The position numbers were made by a program, and so were the translations under genes. This document shows, one piece after another, positions 13,301 through 22,360 of a stretch of DNA of 64,000 nt. This DNA comes from Colius striatus (taxonomy: Eukaryota > Chordata > Aves > Coliiformes > Coliidae), in NCBI RefSeq assembly GCF_028858725.1, contig NC_084772.1:21925548-21989547 (forward strand), written 5' to 3'. The notes beneath the pieces are model-generated. The model was not told where the DNA came from and did not search any database. It saw only the letters and a list, made by a program, of their open reading frames with translations. Every line of letters starts with the position of its first letter. Within the stretch, counting starts at the first letter, position 1.

Positions 13301-13331
13301 CCAAGGGAACAATATGGCTGGCTCATTTTAA
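1191..13331 (+). CDS. NFAT5: NFAT5 (TonEBP), 3' nine coding exons, partial
   Basis: Osmotic-stress Rel/NFAT transcription factor. It binds TonE sites as a dimer and induces osmolyte transporter and chaperone genes. Exons: 1191-1381, 1871-2043, 5774-5908, 6081-6133, 7137-7269, 7786-7863, 9443-9591, 10075-12505, 13093-13331. Together they are 3,582 nt, or 1,193 codons plus stop, with every join GT-AG and in phase. The order seen is the Rel-homology N-subdomain, an IPT/TIG dimerisation domain, a linker with two SUMO-type motifs (VKKE, IKNE), then a very long Gln-rich activation domain ending in NNMAGSF. The human protein is about 1,530 residues, so roughly the first 340 residues, including most of the DNA-contact loop, lie upstream of the window. 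The first visible codon (CTG) is phase 0. Identity is by clear residue-by-residue likeness to mammalian NFAT5 as I know it; other NFATs lack the Gln-rich tail. Confidence 0.97.
1871..2043 (+). CDS. NFAT5: NFAT5 coding exon: end of Rel N-subdomain
   Basis: Continues with [15 protein letters not shown] and a basic stretch [15 protein letters not shown]. It ends SSPILC with A|CT split across the next intron (donor gtaagt). The Asn-Ile-Thr-Arg near its end differs from Ile-Met-Arg in human as I recall it. Confidence 0.96.
2044..5773 (+). other. NFAT5: NFAT5 intron, 3.7 kb
   Basis: Longest NFAT5 intron in the window. It holds a CR1 tail at about 5142-5275 and an 18-bp direct duplication (core tttttctgagggctga) near 5385-5421. 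The rest is unremarkable moderate-GC sequence with no recognisable exon. Confidence 0.7.
5142..5275 (-). mobile_element. CR1 LINE 3'-end fragment
   Basis: The text tcacagaaccacatgattt, gagttggaagggactttaaa, gatcatacagttcc, then ccaccagaccaggctgccc is the reverse complement of the avian CR1 3' terminus. It is 5'-truncated and diverged, with no reverse-transcriptase frame. The far edge is fuzzy. Confidence 0.85.
5774..5908 (+). CDS. NFAT5: NFAT5 coding exon: start of IPT/TIG domain
   Basis: Encodes [18 protein letters not shown] and [20 protein letters not shown], the first strands of the Rel C-terminal immunoglobulin-like dimerisation domain. Acceptor ttttttcaattgcag; donor gtcagt. Confidence 0.96.
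6081..6133 (+). CDS. NFAT5: NFAT5 coding exon, 53 nt
   Basis: Very small exon too short for an ORF scan. G|AT GAG joins to [18 protein letters not shown], matching NFAT5 between two IPT strands. Acceptor tttcatttag; donor gtactt after CAG. Confidence 0.95.
6134..7136 (+). other. NFAT5: NFAT5 intron with short AT/TAG-rich simple sequence
   Basis: Contains a degenerate trinucleotide patch (tattattattactagtagt onward, about 6144-6185). Nothing else was recognised. Confidence 0.65.
7137..7269 (+). CDS. NFAT5: NFAT5 coding exon: end of IPT/TIG domain
   Basis: Encodes [18 protein letters not shown] and [19 protein letters not shown], the last strands of the dimerisation domain. Ends in ACA T with the codon completed by CT of the next exon (TPDTSGTLNV). 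Acceptor ctgcag; donor gtatgt. Confidence 0.95.
7786..7863 (+). CDS. NFAT5: NFAT5 coding exon with SUMO-type motif
   Basis: Encodes [15 protein letters not shown] through SFEEAIK. VKKE fits the sumoylation consensus (hydrophobic-K-x-E) at the position described as modified in human NFAT5. The assignment to SUMO is inference from motif and position. Confidence 0.93.
7864..9442 (+). other. NFAT5: NFAT5 intron, 1.6 kb
   Basis: No repeats or exons recognised. Two adjacent open frames (8278-8478 plus, 8384-8656 minus) show no homology I know. Confidence 0.6.
9443..9591 (+). CDS. NFAT5: NFAT5 coding exon with second SUMO-type motif
   Basis: Encodes [19 protein letters not shown] then [24 protein letters not shown] keeps the sumoylation consensus where human has IKSE (from memory). 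The start is fixed by phase: G of the previous exon plus CA gives Ala. Donor ggtaagt. Confidence 0.93.
10075..12505 (+). CDS. NFAT5: NFAT5 large exon: Gln-rich transactivation domain
   Basis: A single 2,431-nt exon, typical of NFAT5. It begins [15 protein letters not shown] after the acceptor cttttcag. The frame extends 75 nt upstream to an ATG at 10000, but that part is intron. The exon is built of loosely repeated modules of about 30 residues (FxSQN-M---QSSS-PQ-QQ) rich in Gln, Ser, Met and Phe. There is a 9-Gln tract at 10819-10845 and a shorter 6-Gln tract near 11936-11953. It ends FGIQN with A|AC split to the next exon (donor gtaagt). Confidence 0.97.
12664..12913 (-). mobile_element. 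CR1 LINE 3'-end fragment with internal expansion
   Basis: gtcacagcctggtttgggtt, ggaagggaccttaaagacca and ccaccagaccaggttgctcc mark the complement of a CR1 3' end. The inner part is repeated four times (separate entry). No coding capacity remains. Confidence 0.88.
12750..12913. repeat. 41-bp tandem repeat, 4 copies, CR1-derived
   Basis: Units start at 12750, 12791, 12832 and 12873 with caggttgctccaagccccat; the second has caggtgg. The unit is CR1 sequence, so the array arose by duplication inside the element. The near-identical copies produce three overlapping spurious frames on the minus strand. Confidence 0.95.
13093..13331 (+). CDS. NFAT5: NFAT5 last coding exon
   Basis: Encodes [20 protein letters not shown] to [16 protein letters not shown] and TAA at 13329-13331. 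The C-terminal signature matches mammalian NFAT5 (human ends NNLTGSF). Acceptor tgcttaacag at 13092. Confidence 0.95.
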
Positions 13332-16124
13332 TTAGCCAAGTAAGTAAGGTGGTTGGGTTTCTGGGGTCTTTCTGGCCACGCTGGAATGTGTTGCCGTGCT
13401 TTAAGAGGTCGGCTAAAGTACCAGTAGTGCTGAGTTAGGAGTGTAACAGCAGAGGCTTGAATGAAGGGTTGTTGAAGAGGTCGGAATTTGTGTGAAACAA
13501 ACGGCTGAGACTGGGTCTTGTTGTTCAGCCACTGTATATTTTGTCCATCTGCTGTTACAGTCGAGTACTTTGTGAGGAGGGAGAGTGGATCACTGACAGC
13601 TTGGCTGAGCAAAGTGCTGTGGAATATGACTGGAGTTAAAAACTTGAGGCGTATTGAGTAAATAACACCTCAAGTCTGAGCTATTCTGGAGTTGCCCCCT
13701 GGGTTACAGGAACACTAACGTGAGAACGTGGCAGCTATTGAGCGTGTGCCACACGCTGAGTCTGTGTGAAGTGAGCTGGCAGGATCAGCTGTTACTAGGA
13801 AACATTCTGCTTTTAGAAGGTGTTTTTTCTTCAGAGGGTGAAACAGACACTGACTACAAATGAGGACCAAGAGCCAGGAGGAGCCTGCAATCTAGTGCTG
13901 TCCACACTGTGTAACTTGGCTCTAGTTAACTCTGTTGCTGTCCTTACTCCCCCAGAAATTTCACTTAAGTGATACACGTCATTTTCTAGTCTAAACTATG
14001 TTGTGTGTGGAGTTATGAACTTTAAAAAAAAGGGAGAGTGGAAGGAGAGTAATTGTGCTCTGTGGAAGGGTGCTGCATTCTGATACTTGGGAAGAAGACC
14101 TCCAAGGTGAAGGAACCCACGTAGAAGTAAGAGGATGACTTGTGTGAGTTATGCCTAACTTCTTTGCTTGCTTGTTTTGTCCAGCAGAAATTCTGTGAAG
14201 AAAAAAAGAGTGATGATTTCCCAGATCCTCTCAGACCTTCCAACTCGGGATTAGGCTGTGTGGAACTGATTGCTTCTGTCAAAAAGTGACCCTCTTCTCT
14301 AAAGAGCACACACGTGGCCAGTCGCAGCTGAGGCCGTGCCCACAGTGTCTGGATTCAGTGCCAATAATGCTGAAAGGCTATGCTTTGTTTTACTGGGGCA
14401 CGGGATCGGACTGGTACCAGGTTCCTAAACCTCATGAGCAGTGGGGTGCTCTCTGAATTTAAAGCATATCTGGTCAGTTGTTATTGTTGTTAGAAGGTCA
14501 TACATGTTACCACGTTTACTTTTTTTCTCTTCCTCTTCCTTCTTGACGTCCCCTCTCTCGACTAGAAGAGCTTGTGGAGCAGAAACATGAAATGCCCGTG
14601 ACGCGAGCTGTGACTCAGAGCTGTCAGCAAGAGAAGGGATCACGTGCAGTCGAGGGGGAGCCAGTGCTGCCATTTGCTAATTGCAGTAGGCAGCAATGCC
14701 CAGCACTGATGAATAAACAAGCAGAGAATTGCTCACTGCTGCAGCCAGCCAGAGGTGGGTGCTTCCAGCAGAGAATGTAACGGTTTCCCTCGGCTCTTGG
14801 GTGTTAACCGTGCCTAGAGCAAGGGTTTGGTGGCTCTGGCAAAAGGAAGAAACAAAGGGCAGCTTTCCATTAGATTTTGCTCTTAAAAATGTTACCCTCT
14901 GAAACACCTTCAACCTGAAAACAACATTCTTCCTGGCTGGGGAAGGAACTCCCCCGTGTGTCTCTGACTGTGGGCTTGACCCCCGTAAAGCTGCATTAGC
15001 CATTCTCAGACTGCCCTGTGCCCTTTTGTTCTTTCCATGGTTTTCCTTCTCTCCCCCTCAGTTCCATGCTGCATTTAAAAAAGAGAAAAGAGATAAATAT
15101 CCTGCTGGCTTTAGAGACCAGAAGCAGCTTTTAGGAATCTCTGGCATTAAATTGCTTAGTCAGTAGAAGCTTTGACAAATAATCGAGGATTACGGGAAGA
15201 AGAAGCAATTTCTCCACCACCTAAAGCAGGAATCCCCCTCCATCAGCTGTTACTGATGTAAACCTCCAGCTCGACTTTACTCCAGACAGGGGGCAAGTTA
15301 CATCATTTTTAAGCATTCTTGAGAGTCTCACTTCATCCTGAGCTGTTGCATCTTGGTAGCGGATCGAGCTCGTGGCGGTTGTGAAGTGATGTGGTTTTCA
15401 ATACCAACAGTGTCTCCAGGTCTAGTTTCTAGGTTGTCGCGTCTCGAGGGACGCAGCGACCGGTGTTACGGAATGTAAACCCAGCCCACTCCAGACCACG
15501 CAGTTGTATCGTGAGGCATGTGAATCTTTCGGGTGCTCCAACTGTCGGACAGTTCTGTGATATCTCACTACAGCCTCCTGCAGGGTCGTGTCCTCTCCTC
15601 CTGCAGGCAGGGAGCTGCAGCGGCCGAGCCCGGCAGCTCTCCCGCGGGGCTGCTTTGGCCTCGGCAGCGTGTGGTTGGTATCACGGCAGTTTTCATTTCT
15701 GTTATTTTAAATAACAAAGAACAGTCTGTAAATGGTTTTTTGAGTTCCTCTGGTCTGTTTACCGTGTGTTTCCCCCTTGACTCGTGTGCTTAGTTGAGCC
15801 GTGTAGAGTTTTTTGTTTAACGGATTTTCCTGTTTGTCGGTCTGTCCTGACGTCCTCTTGCTGTCTCTCTCTTTCTCTCTCTCATTGAGAGGCATTGAAT
15901 TACGTTTTCAGTAGTAAGGCTTCTTGCCGATATGAAGGGAACTTTTCAGAAAGAGACCTGCTCTGGGTCATTTAATTTTGAATACAGTTTTCAATCGTTC
16001 AAGTTTTGGATGGTTTATATCTAATGTGTGTTTCATTTTTTTGGAAAGCTATATTTTGTATTTAGGAAATGGTATAACTATTTTGCTATTTGTACTGAGT
16101 GAGTACATTGGCATAAATATAAAA

Positions 16125-16152
16125 ATTTATATATATACATATATATAAAATA
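16125..16152. repeat. AT-rich (TA) simple repeat
   Basis: Alternating TA with a single CA interruption, inside the presumed NFAT5 3' UTR. Confidence 0.8.
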
Positions 16153-19100
16153 TTCTTTTTGCCACACATTTTGGTGGTAAATTTGTGAGTTTGTCTGATG
16201 TTCTACCACAACGTGGCGTCTGATATAACAGTGGGGTGGGGTGGGGTTTGTTATGTCTTTACTGAGTATTTAAGTACTTTTTGCGACATAAATAACTTGT
16301 TCATCTCTCGCCATTCCATCGGGCAGTTTCTTGTTCCAACTGGCTGTGAGAAGCTTCGCCGTGTGTTTCGCTGTGTCTGCGCTCAGCAGTAGGATCTAGT
16401 GAGGAAGCCCGTAGGCATTTAGGCGTGTGTAAAACCTGGGGGTTTCGTTCAGGATGAGCCATTCAGCTTTTAGCCACTGTCAGCCTCTATTTAATATTTT
16501 ACCCTTAGCTCCTCTGTGTTTTAATTTATGATTACGCCGAAGTGTTTAAAGTTTTAATCATGGTGAAAAGAATTCCCCTCTTCACAATGTCCAGAGCTGC
16601 TTTAACCCTCAATCATGCTTCCTTTTTCTTTCTGTGATTACCTTTATTTTGCCTGTTAAGACAAAATACTAACAAGCCCTTGTTGGCGGGTGCCGTGAGG
16701 ACAGCAGCGCCGCGCACTCACCCGCCGCCGCCTGCGAGTTACCGCGGGAGCCCGGAGCCGGTTACTCAAACACCAGCTGGTGGCGTTCGCAGGATCGAAG
16801 TCCCAGGACGAGCTGATGGGTGTCACCTGGGGCCTTCATACACAGAAGAAACAATAGGAGTGATAAATCCCCACGTGTGCTGCTTGTGTCCCAGAGGGGT
16901 GTATCTGCACGTCAGATGCTGCTGTTCAGTGCCAAGTCACCAGGGACCAGTTCTCCACGTAACAAGATGGGTGTCCAATAGAGAACTTCACACCAAGGCT
17001 GCTGCAGCCCCAGGGAAGGGTCTGTCTGAATTGTGGGTGTATTTTCGGCCGCTGCTGAAGAGAGGAAAGAGGGGAAAAAAAGGGTTTTAACAAACAACAT
17101 CAATTTCCAAAGGGCTGTGCTGTGCCATTCCTCACTCTGGGTGACACCTTTCTCGTGTTAAACTCATCTTGCTCGTGTTAGGTCAACGTTTAAATGTGCA
17201 ACACCTGGAACGTGTAGTTTGGTTACAGAAAGTACCTGTGCTGAGGAGGGCGAGCTGGCTCAGCGGCGGAGCAGCCGAGGCCAGGCGCAGCCTGCAGGGC
17301 CCCGTGGCACGGGCAGCCACGGGCTGGTCGGAGCCCGCAGCGCTGACCTCTGCACGCCAAGCAGCTGATGTTGATAATTGGAGCTTACTCTGCGTTCTGC
17401 TGTGTTTCCATCCCGGGGTTCCCTCCTCGGCCTGTTGGCTGTGAGCAGGCAGAGGTGAGGCACGTGTCCAGCGCATTTTGGTTGGGGAAGTTCCAAGGTA
17501 CTGCAATGTTAGTCTCTGTGAATGTGAAGATCTTGGTGTTTGTTGTTAAGGGACTGTTGTTATGCACAAAGCAGCAGGGAGGTACAGATGATGTTACTAG
17601 GTGAAGAATGGAGGATTTCAGAGCTGCGTTGCTGGGATGGGGTCTCTGTATGATGTTTTTTCTGCTGCTTCATGCTCTGAAAAGAATTGTTAAATCTAAG
17701 CCTCCTTGGGAGAGGTGGGACGTGCTCTTCAGCTGTGTGTGCCTCTAGAGCACCCGAGGCACGGGATGGTCACGGGCTCGGGAGACGGACCTGCTGGGCA
17801 CCGGCCGTGCCTTCGCTCTGCTCTCCCTTGTCTTGTACACCGTGTGTGTGTGAGTCAGAAACACACAACCCAGGGTTAGGAGCTCGACATCTCCTCTGTC
17901 AGGAAGTTCCTGGTGCTTTGTGCTTCATGGGGGAGGCCACGTTGTGTTGTGAACTGCCTCTGCGCTGGCTGATCCGTCAGCAGCCTCACGGCAAACGCTT
18001 TGCTGTTATTTTGACATAGAGGTAGTTGAAGCAGCAGTTTCAGCTTTACTCCTTCCCAGTGGGTGTCTAATCACCAATCATTTTATTAGAATTACTTTTA
18101 ATTGCTGACAGGGTGGGTACTTCCTCTGTAGTTCCAGGATGGGACAAGCACGAGCAGTTGAGCTGGCAGGTTTGTTACTGGCAGTGCTCTGGGCAGCTGG
18201 ATCCGTGGACATTCCCTGCATTTGCAGAAGCTGAAAGCGGTTTTGTTTTGGTTTTGTAAAAAGCTTCTATGAATTAGGATTTAGTTTCTGAAAAGAAAAC
18301 TTGCCTGAACAGATCTTCTACTCCAGGTACCTTTGCAGAGTCTCCAGAAGGAACACCAAACAAGCCCGACGCGTGCGTTGGTCTCTTGTAGTTTGAAGCA
18401 CTATTTGAGTAGCAGGAAAGTTGGTTTATTAAAAAGCAAAACCAGAGTTGTTGTTACTGGACTACAAAAGCTGCACAGAGCTTCCCCCCTGGGAACGTGT
18501 GTGTGTTTGCACGTGCACCTTCAGTAAGACAGAAAGGAGTTTCACTCAGCTTTTGAATCTCCTGCCTCGGTGGCAAAGTGCTGGTTCTGTTTTGAGGGTA
18601 AGCACAGGGGAGGATGACGAGGGGTTACAGGCATTTAACCGACTCACAGGAGCAGAACAAGGAGAAGGAATTGCTCTGCATGTCTGAGCCATGAGTTGTA
18701 GGTGGAAGGTGAGAGGGAGGATGTTGGTCACTGGTGACTCCTCATTAGTGCAGCATTTCCTTTCTGGGAGCAGATGTGGTTTATGTTCCAGAGGGCTGGC
18801 AGCAGCTCCAGTATTTTAGAAGATGAAACTAGTGCTGAGCTGCTTCGTGTGTTTGGGGTTTCTGCTTTGTCTTGGGGTAGATTGTGTGTGAGCACTTGGT
18901 GTTCAGACCAGTGGTGCCAGTGGGATGTGACAGCAGTGAGGGCTGCAGGCTGGGAACCGGGCACAGGAGGATGGATGCTGTTTGGAGACAAGGGAAGATG
19001 CAGCAGCAGATAAGCTCCTGTACAAGTGTTACCTGCAAAAGCCTCTCGTTCAGAGGGAGCTCCCAGGGGTCACTCAGGAGGAGAGGCTGTTGTTTGTCAC

Positions 19101-20974
19101 GAGCTGTGTAGCTATGTACATACGCAATGCCTGTATATTCCAGGGTTATATATATGTATATAGAGGAGTCGTATGTCATCTATGATATATAAATAATTAG
19201 TGAACAGATGCATAGAACACTGTTATATTTACATTTTTATAAACATGAAATAATATTCCTTTTCCTTAGAACGAGGTTATTTACTGAGGTTTTTGTAGTA
19301 ACTCCTGGGTAGGTGTATGAGGCCCTTTCAGTACTGTACACGTGGCGCTGTCGGTAGTGTTGCTTGGGGAAGTTGCTCGGTGTGTGAACGTCACAGCCCC
19401 AGCTTGGAAGCAGCTCTACACTTTTGTATCCTTTTATATATTTTTTTATTGCTAATTGCAGGTGTGTTGGCAAAGCAGTTGGACTGTCAGGCTCAGCTTT
19501 CTGCACCCCTCTGCCCCCTGCCAGCTTTCCTCAAGGGACTCCCGACTTGGGGACCTTTCCCAGTGCCAGTCCCCCAGCAGCTCGTGCTGGTAGGGAGTGG
19601 TGGTGGTGGCTGTGTGGCTCCAGGGGAGCTGGGCTGAGCCCAGCAGCCCTCTCCCACGGAGGGTTGTTAGTTGTCGTTGCATAGCAAAGGAGCCTGGCTG
19701 CTGCTCGCTGGGTTGGTTTGGATCAGGAAGTGTAATCAGTCATTCCTCTTGTCCTTGTTCTCGGAAAGGCATCTCGGGAGCTTTTCTTTTGCTTGCTTTT
19801 TAACTGACATACTGCAACAGCCAATGTCTAGAAAACCCTCTCCTTGAAAGCTGGTGCAAGCTCTCCCTGGTTTCTAGCCCTGAGGAGCCCTGCCCTGACT
19901 TGCACCAATTCCTTTCAGATGGTGTGAGAAATTGGACTCTCAGAGAAATCCAGACTGTAAAATCAACAGCAGGTCTTTGTCCCCAGTGACCCTGCAGGCC
20001 TGATCGGGTGTGTTCTGCTGCACTTTGACCGAGGCTGATGGACAGACATCACTGTCCTGGGACAGCCTTGGTCAAAGCTTCTCTGCCAAACTGAGAGCAA
20101 ATGTCCTTATTTCTTGTTTGAGCCACCAGTTTGCAGGTCTGAGCTCCACTGCAGCCAGAGAGCTGCCATTCTGCAGGTGCAGGTCACAGACTCGCCTCCT
20201 AACATTCAACAGCACGGGGACAAGAGTGAAGAGGCCGAGGGTTCCCTGCTTGCTGTGGGCCGTTTGGTTCAGGCTCCCCTGTGCAAAACACCCACTGCAG
20301 AGCAGCCCAGTTGTGTGTGTGCTCCAGGCCTCAGCCGAGCAGCTCGTGATCCATGTGCAGATCACACGAGTGGCCTTCGCTTCTCTTTTGTCCCTGAGCT
20401 GGGAGGGTCTGGGGCAGGGGCCCCGGGGCAGGGGGGAGCGCAGCTGACCCCGAGGTGGGGGAAGCTCCCTGGTGCAAGGAGAGTGTTGCAGAACTGGGAA
20501 CACATTCCAGTGTCTCACTCACACCACAGCATTCCTGAAGCTTTTCTTTTTTTCCCATTCTGGACACTAGATGGTTTGAAATCTTTCCATTTGAGCTCAT
20601 TAACAACGAGTAAGCTCCAAAACCCTTCAGAGCAGAGCGTTCTACCTCTGTCCCTGGCTGCATCTCGCAGTGGCTGAGCTGTCTGCCATGTGCCCCGGAG
20701 CGCTGCTCGGCCGCTGAGCTGCCTCTTGCCCTGCCCTGCAGCGTGACGTAGCCGCAGATATTCCTTCGTGTGTTGGTGTTGGATGGACTTGAGTTGGGAT
20801 TTTCAAAGCCCTGAGACCCGGTGTTTTCAGTTTGTCCTACGAGGGGATATTTTATTTGCATCTATGTTTTTAGCTATCCTGTGATAACTTGTTGAATATT
20901 AAAAAATACAGATATTTTGCTTCTCTTGGGACATTTGTACTCGCAACTATATTTCTGTAAACAGCTGCAGTCAG

Positions 20975-20980
20975 AATAAA
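20975..20980 (+). terminator. NFAT5: NFAT5 poly(A) signal
   Basis: Canonical AATAAA in cagaataaaacaatgaaag, followed by T-rich then GT-rich sequence (ttttcattttgcagtgtaaa, cttgtggtgg), as at a cleavage site. It is the last such signal before the convergent NOB1 gene. Confidence 0.75.
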
Positions 20981-21005
20981 ACAATGAAAGTTTTCATTTT
21001 GCAGT

Positions 21006-21889
21006 GTAAAGTCTTGTGGTGGTTTCTTTCAAAGGCTGCCTCTCTGCTGGGACCGAGTGCTGCTGCTGTGCACAGGATGAGCCCCCTGGGAGCCATGTGG
21101 GAGCAGCCTGAGCCATGCCTGGGCTGTGCCTCTGCCGTGACAAGAGGTACCGTGTCATCTTCTGCTTTCAGAACACACTGCAGTGGTTCTTGTTGGCTGA
21201 GTGGCATCATGTCTGCAGTGACAGCTGTGGTGTCCTGCTCCCAGCCCAGCCTGCAGCTGGAGGTGTGCAGGGAAATTGTTCTTGCAGGGTTCTGGCTGTG
21301 GGGGCTGGGGTGATGCACAGAACCCCCCAGGGTGGGCTGGGGGCTCTTTGGCCCGTGAGGTGATGTGGGAGCTGCTGCTGCACTAGTGGTTTATCTGTGT
21401 TCTAGCACAGTCCCCCTTTAGCTGCAACTTTGGTGTACTCAATATTGAACACGCTAAGGGTGACCCAGGGTGGCCAAGACTCAGGTGCTTGTCCCCCCTC
21501 CTGCAGGGTCAGGAGCCTGTGGCAGGGCCCTGGGGCTGGCAGCCAGCAGCAGTTCTGTCATTGACAGGGGCAAGAGGAAACTGCAGTGCTGTCAGGAGCT
21601 GGGCAGGATGCTTTGTTGTTGATTTAAGCACATTTATCCAGAAGGCTTAGCCCATATTGCTGCTGAGCACTTGTGCCCATGGCCCTGGGCAGCGTCTGCT
21701 GCCAGGCTCAGCCCTGCTCTTGGCTTTTCCCCTTCCGGAGCTGCCAGTCCCCTCGTTACTGCCACGAGACAGAGACATGAGACCCTCAGCAACCCTCCCC
21801 AGCTGCCTCTTGTTCCTGAGGCTCAGGGCACGGCACACCTTGGCCCGGGAACTGGGCACAGGCATCCCCAGAAACCAGACCGAGCCCTG
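21006..21889. other. Intergenic gap, NFAT5 / NOB1 (tail-to-tail)
   Basis: About 0.9 kb separating the convergent 3' ends. No exon, repeat family or RNA gene was recognised. In mammals NQO1 occupies this interval. Confidence 0.6.
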
Positions 21890-21907
21890 GTGCTGCAGGG
21901 TTTGGTG

Positions 21908-21913
21908 TTTATT
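21908..21913 (-). terminator. NOB1: NOB1 poly(A) signal
   Basis: TTTATT on the plus strand, i.e. AATAAA on the minus strand, about 180 nt past the NOB1 stop codon. It gives a short 3' UTR. Confidence 0.75.
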
Positions 21914-22090
21914 AGTGATGCAGCCGCGGCCTGGGGCCGAGCAGGGGGAAGCTGCTCCGGGCAGGGATGGCATCGCAGGCAGCAGCGGAGGAAGGAAAGG
22001 CCCTGCAGCTGCCCTGGGCGGCGAGGCCTCGCAGTCCCGGGCCAGCACCAGGCAGCAGCCGCTGCGGCTGCTCCTTCCCTCACGGTCCCT

Positions 22091-22360
22091 TCACCTCCTC
22101 TTCACGAACTTGCCGGTGACGGCGTTGGGGTTGAGGCGGCGGCGGCCGGCGCCCAGCGCCGCGTCGCGGATCTGCAGCTGCGCCGCGCGGCTGTACACGT
22201 CGTTCTCGGCGAAGGGCGACGGCCCCGCCGCGTAGTCGGGGTCGAACACGTTGGTTTTCTGCCGGGCCTTGCGGGACAGGCGCTGCTGCGGGAAGCGCTG
22301 GTCGGCCACCAGCTGCGGGTTGTTGGCGTGTTTCCCTCCCTGCGGCGCCGGCAGCGGGTA
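22091..22360 (-). CDS. NOB1: NOB1 exon 9 with stop
   Basis: YPLPAPQGGKHANNP, LSRKARQKTNVFDPDY and GAGRRRLNPNAVTGKFVKRR then TGA at 22091-22093. The last ten residues are basic, as in orthologues. Confidence 0.95.
   Translation of the reverse strand, partial: YPLPAPQGGKHANNPQLVADQRFPQQRLSRKARQKTNVFDPDYAAGPSPFAENDVYSRAAQLQIRDAALGAGRRRLNPNAVTGKFVKRR

Larger units (their letters stand above)
13332..21005 (+). other. NFAT5: NFAT5 3' untranslated region (inferred)
   Basis: About 7.7 kb without protein homology on either strand, as expected for the very long NFAT5 3' UTR. It has AT-rich blocks (tatatatatacatatatata at 16129-16150; a second at 19145-19195) and several ATTTA motifs. The end is placed by AATAAA at 20975. 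A strong donor-like CCAAGTAAGT at 13336-13345 raises the chance that part is spliced out. No NQO1 exon was found here. Confidence 0.65.

Noticed and set aside
13332-21889. Hidden NQO1 exons
   Set aside because: I looked for the flavodoxin-like motifs of NQO1 in frames of both strands and saw none.
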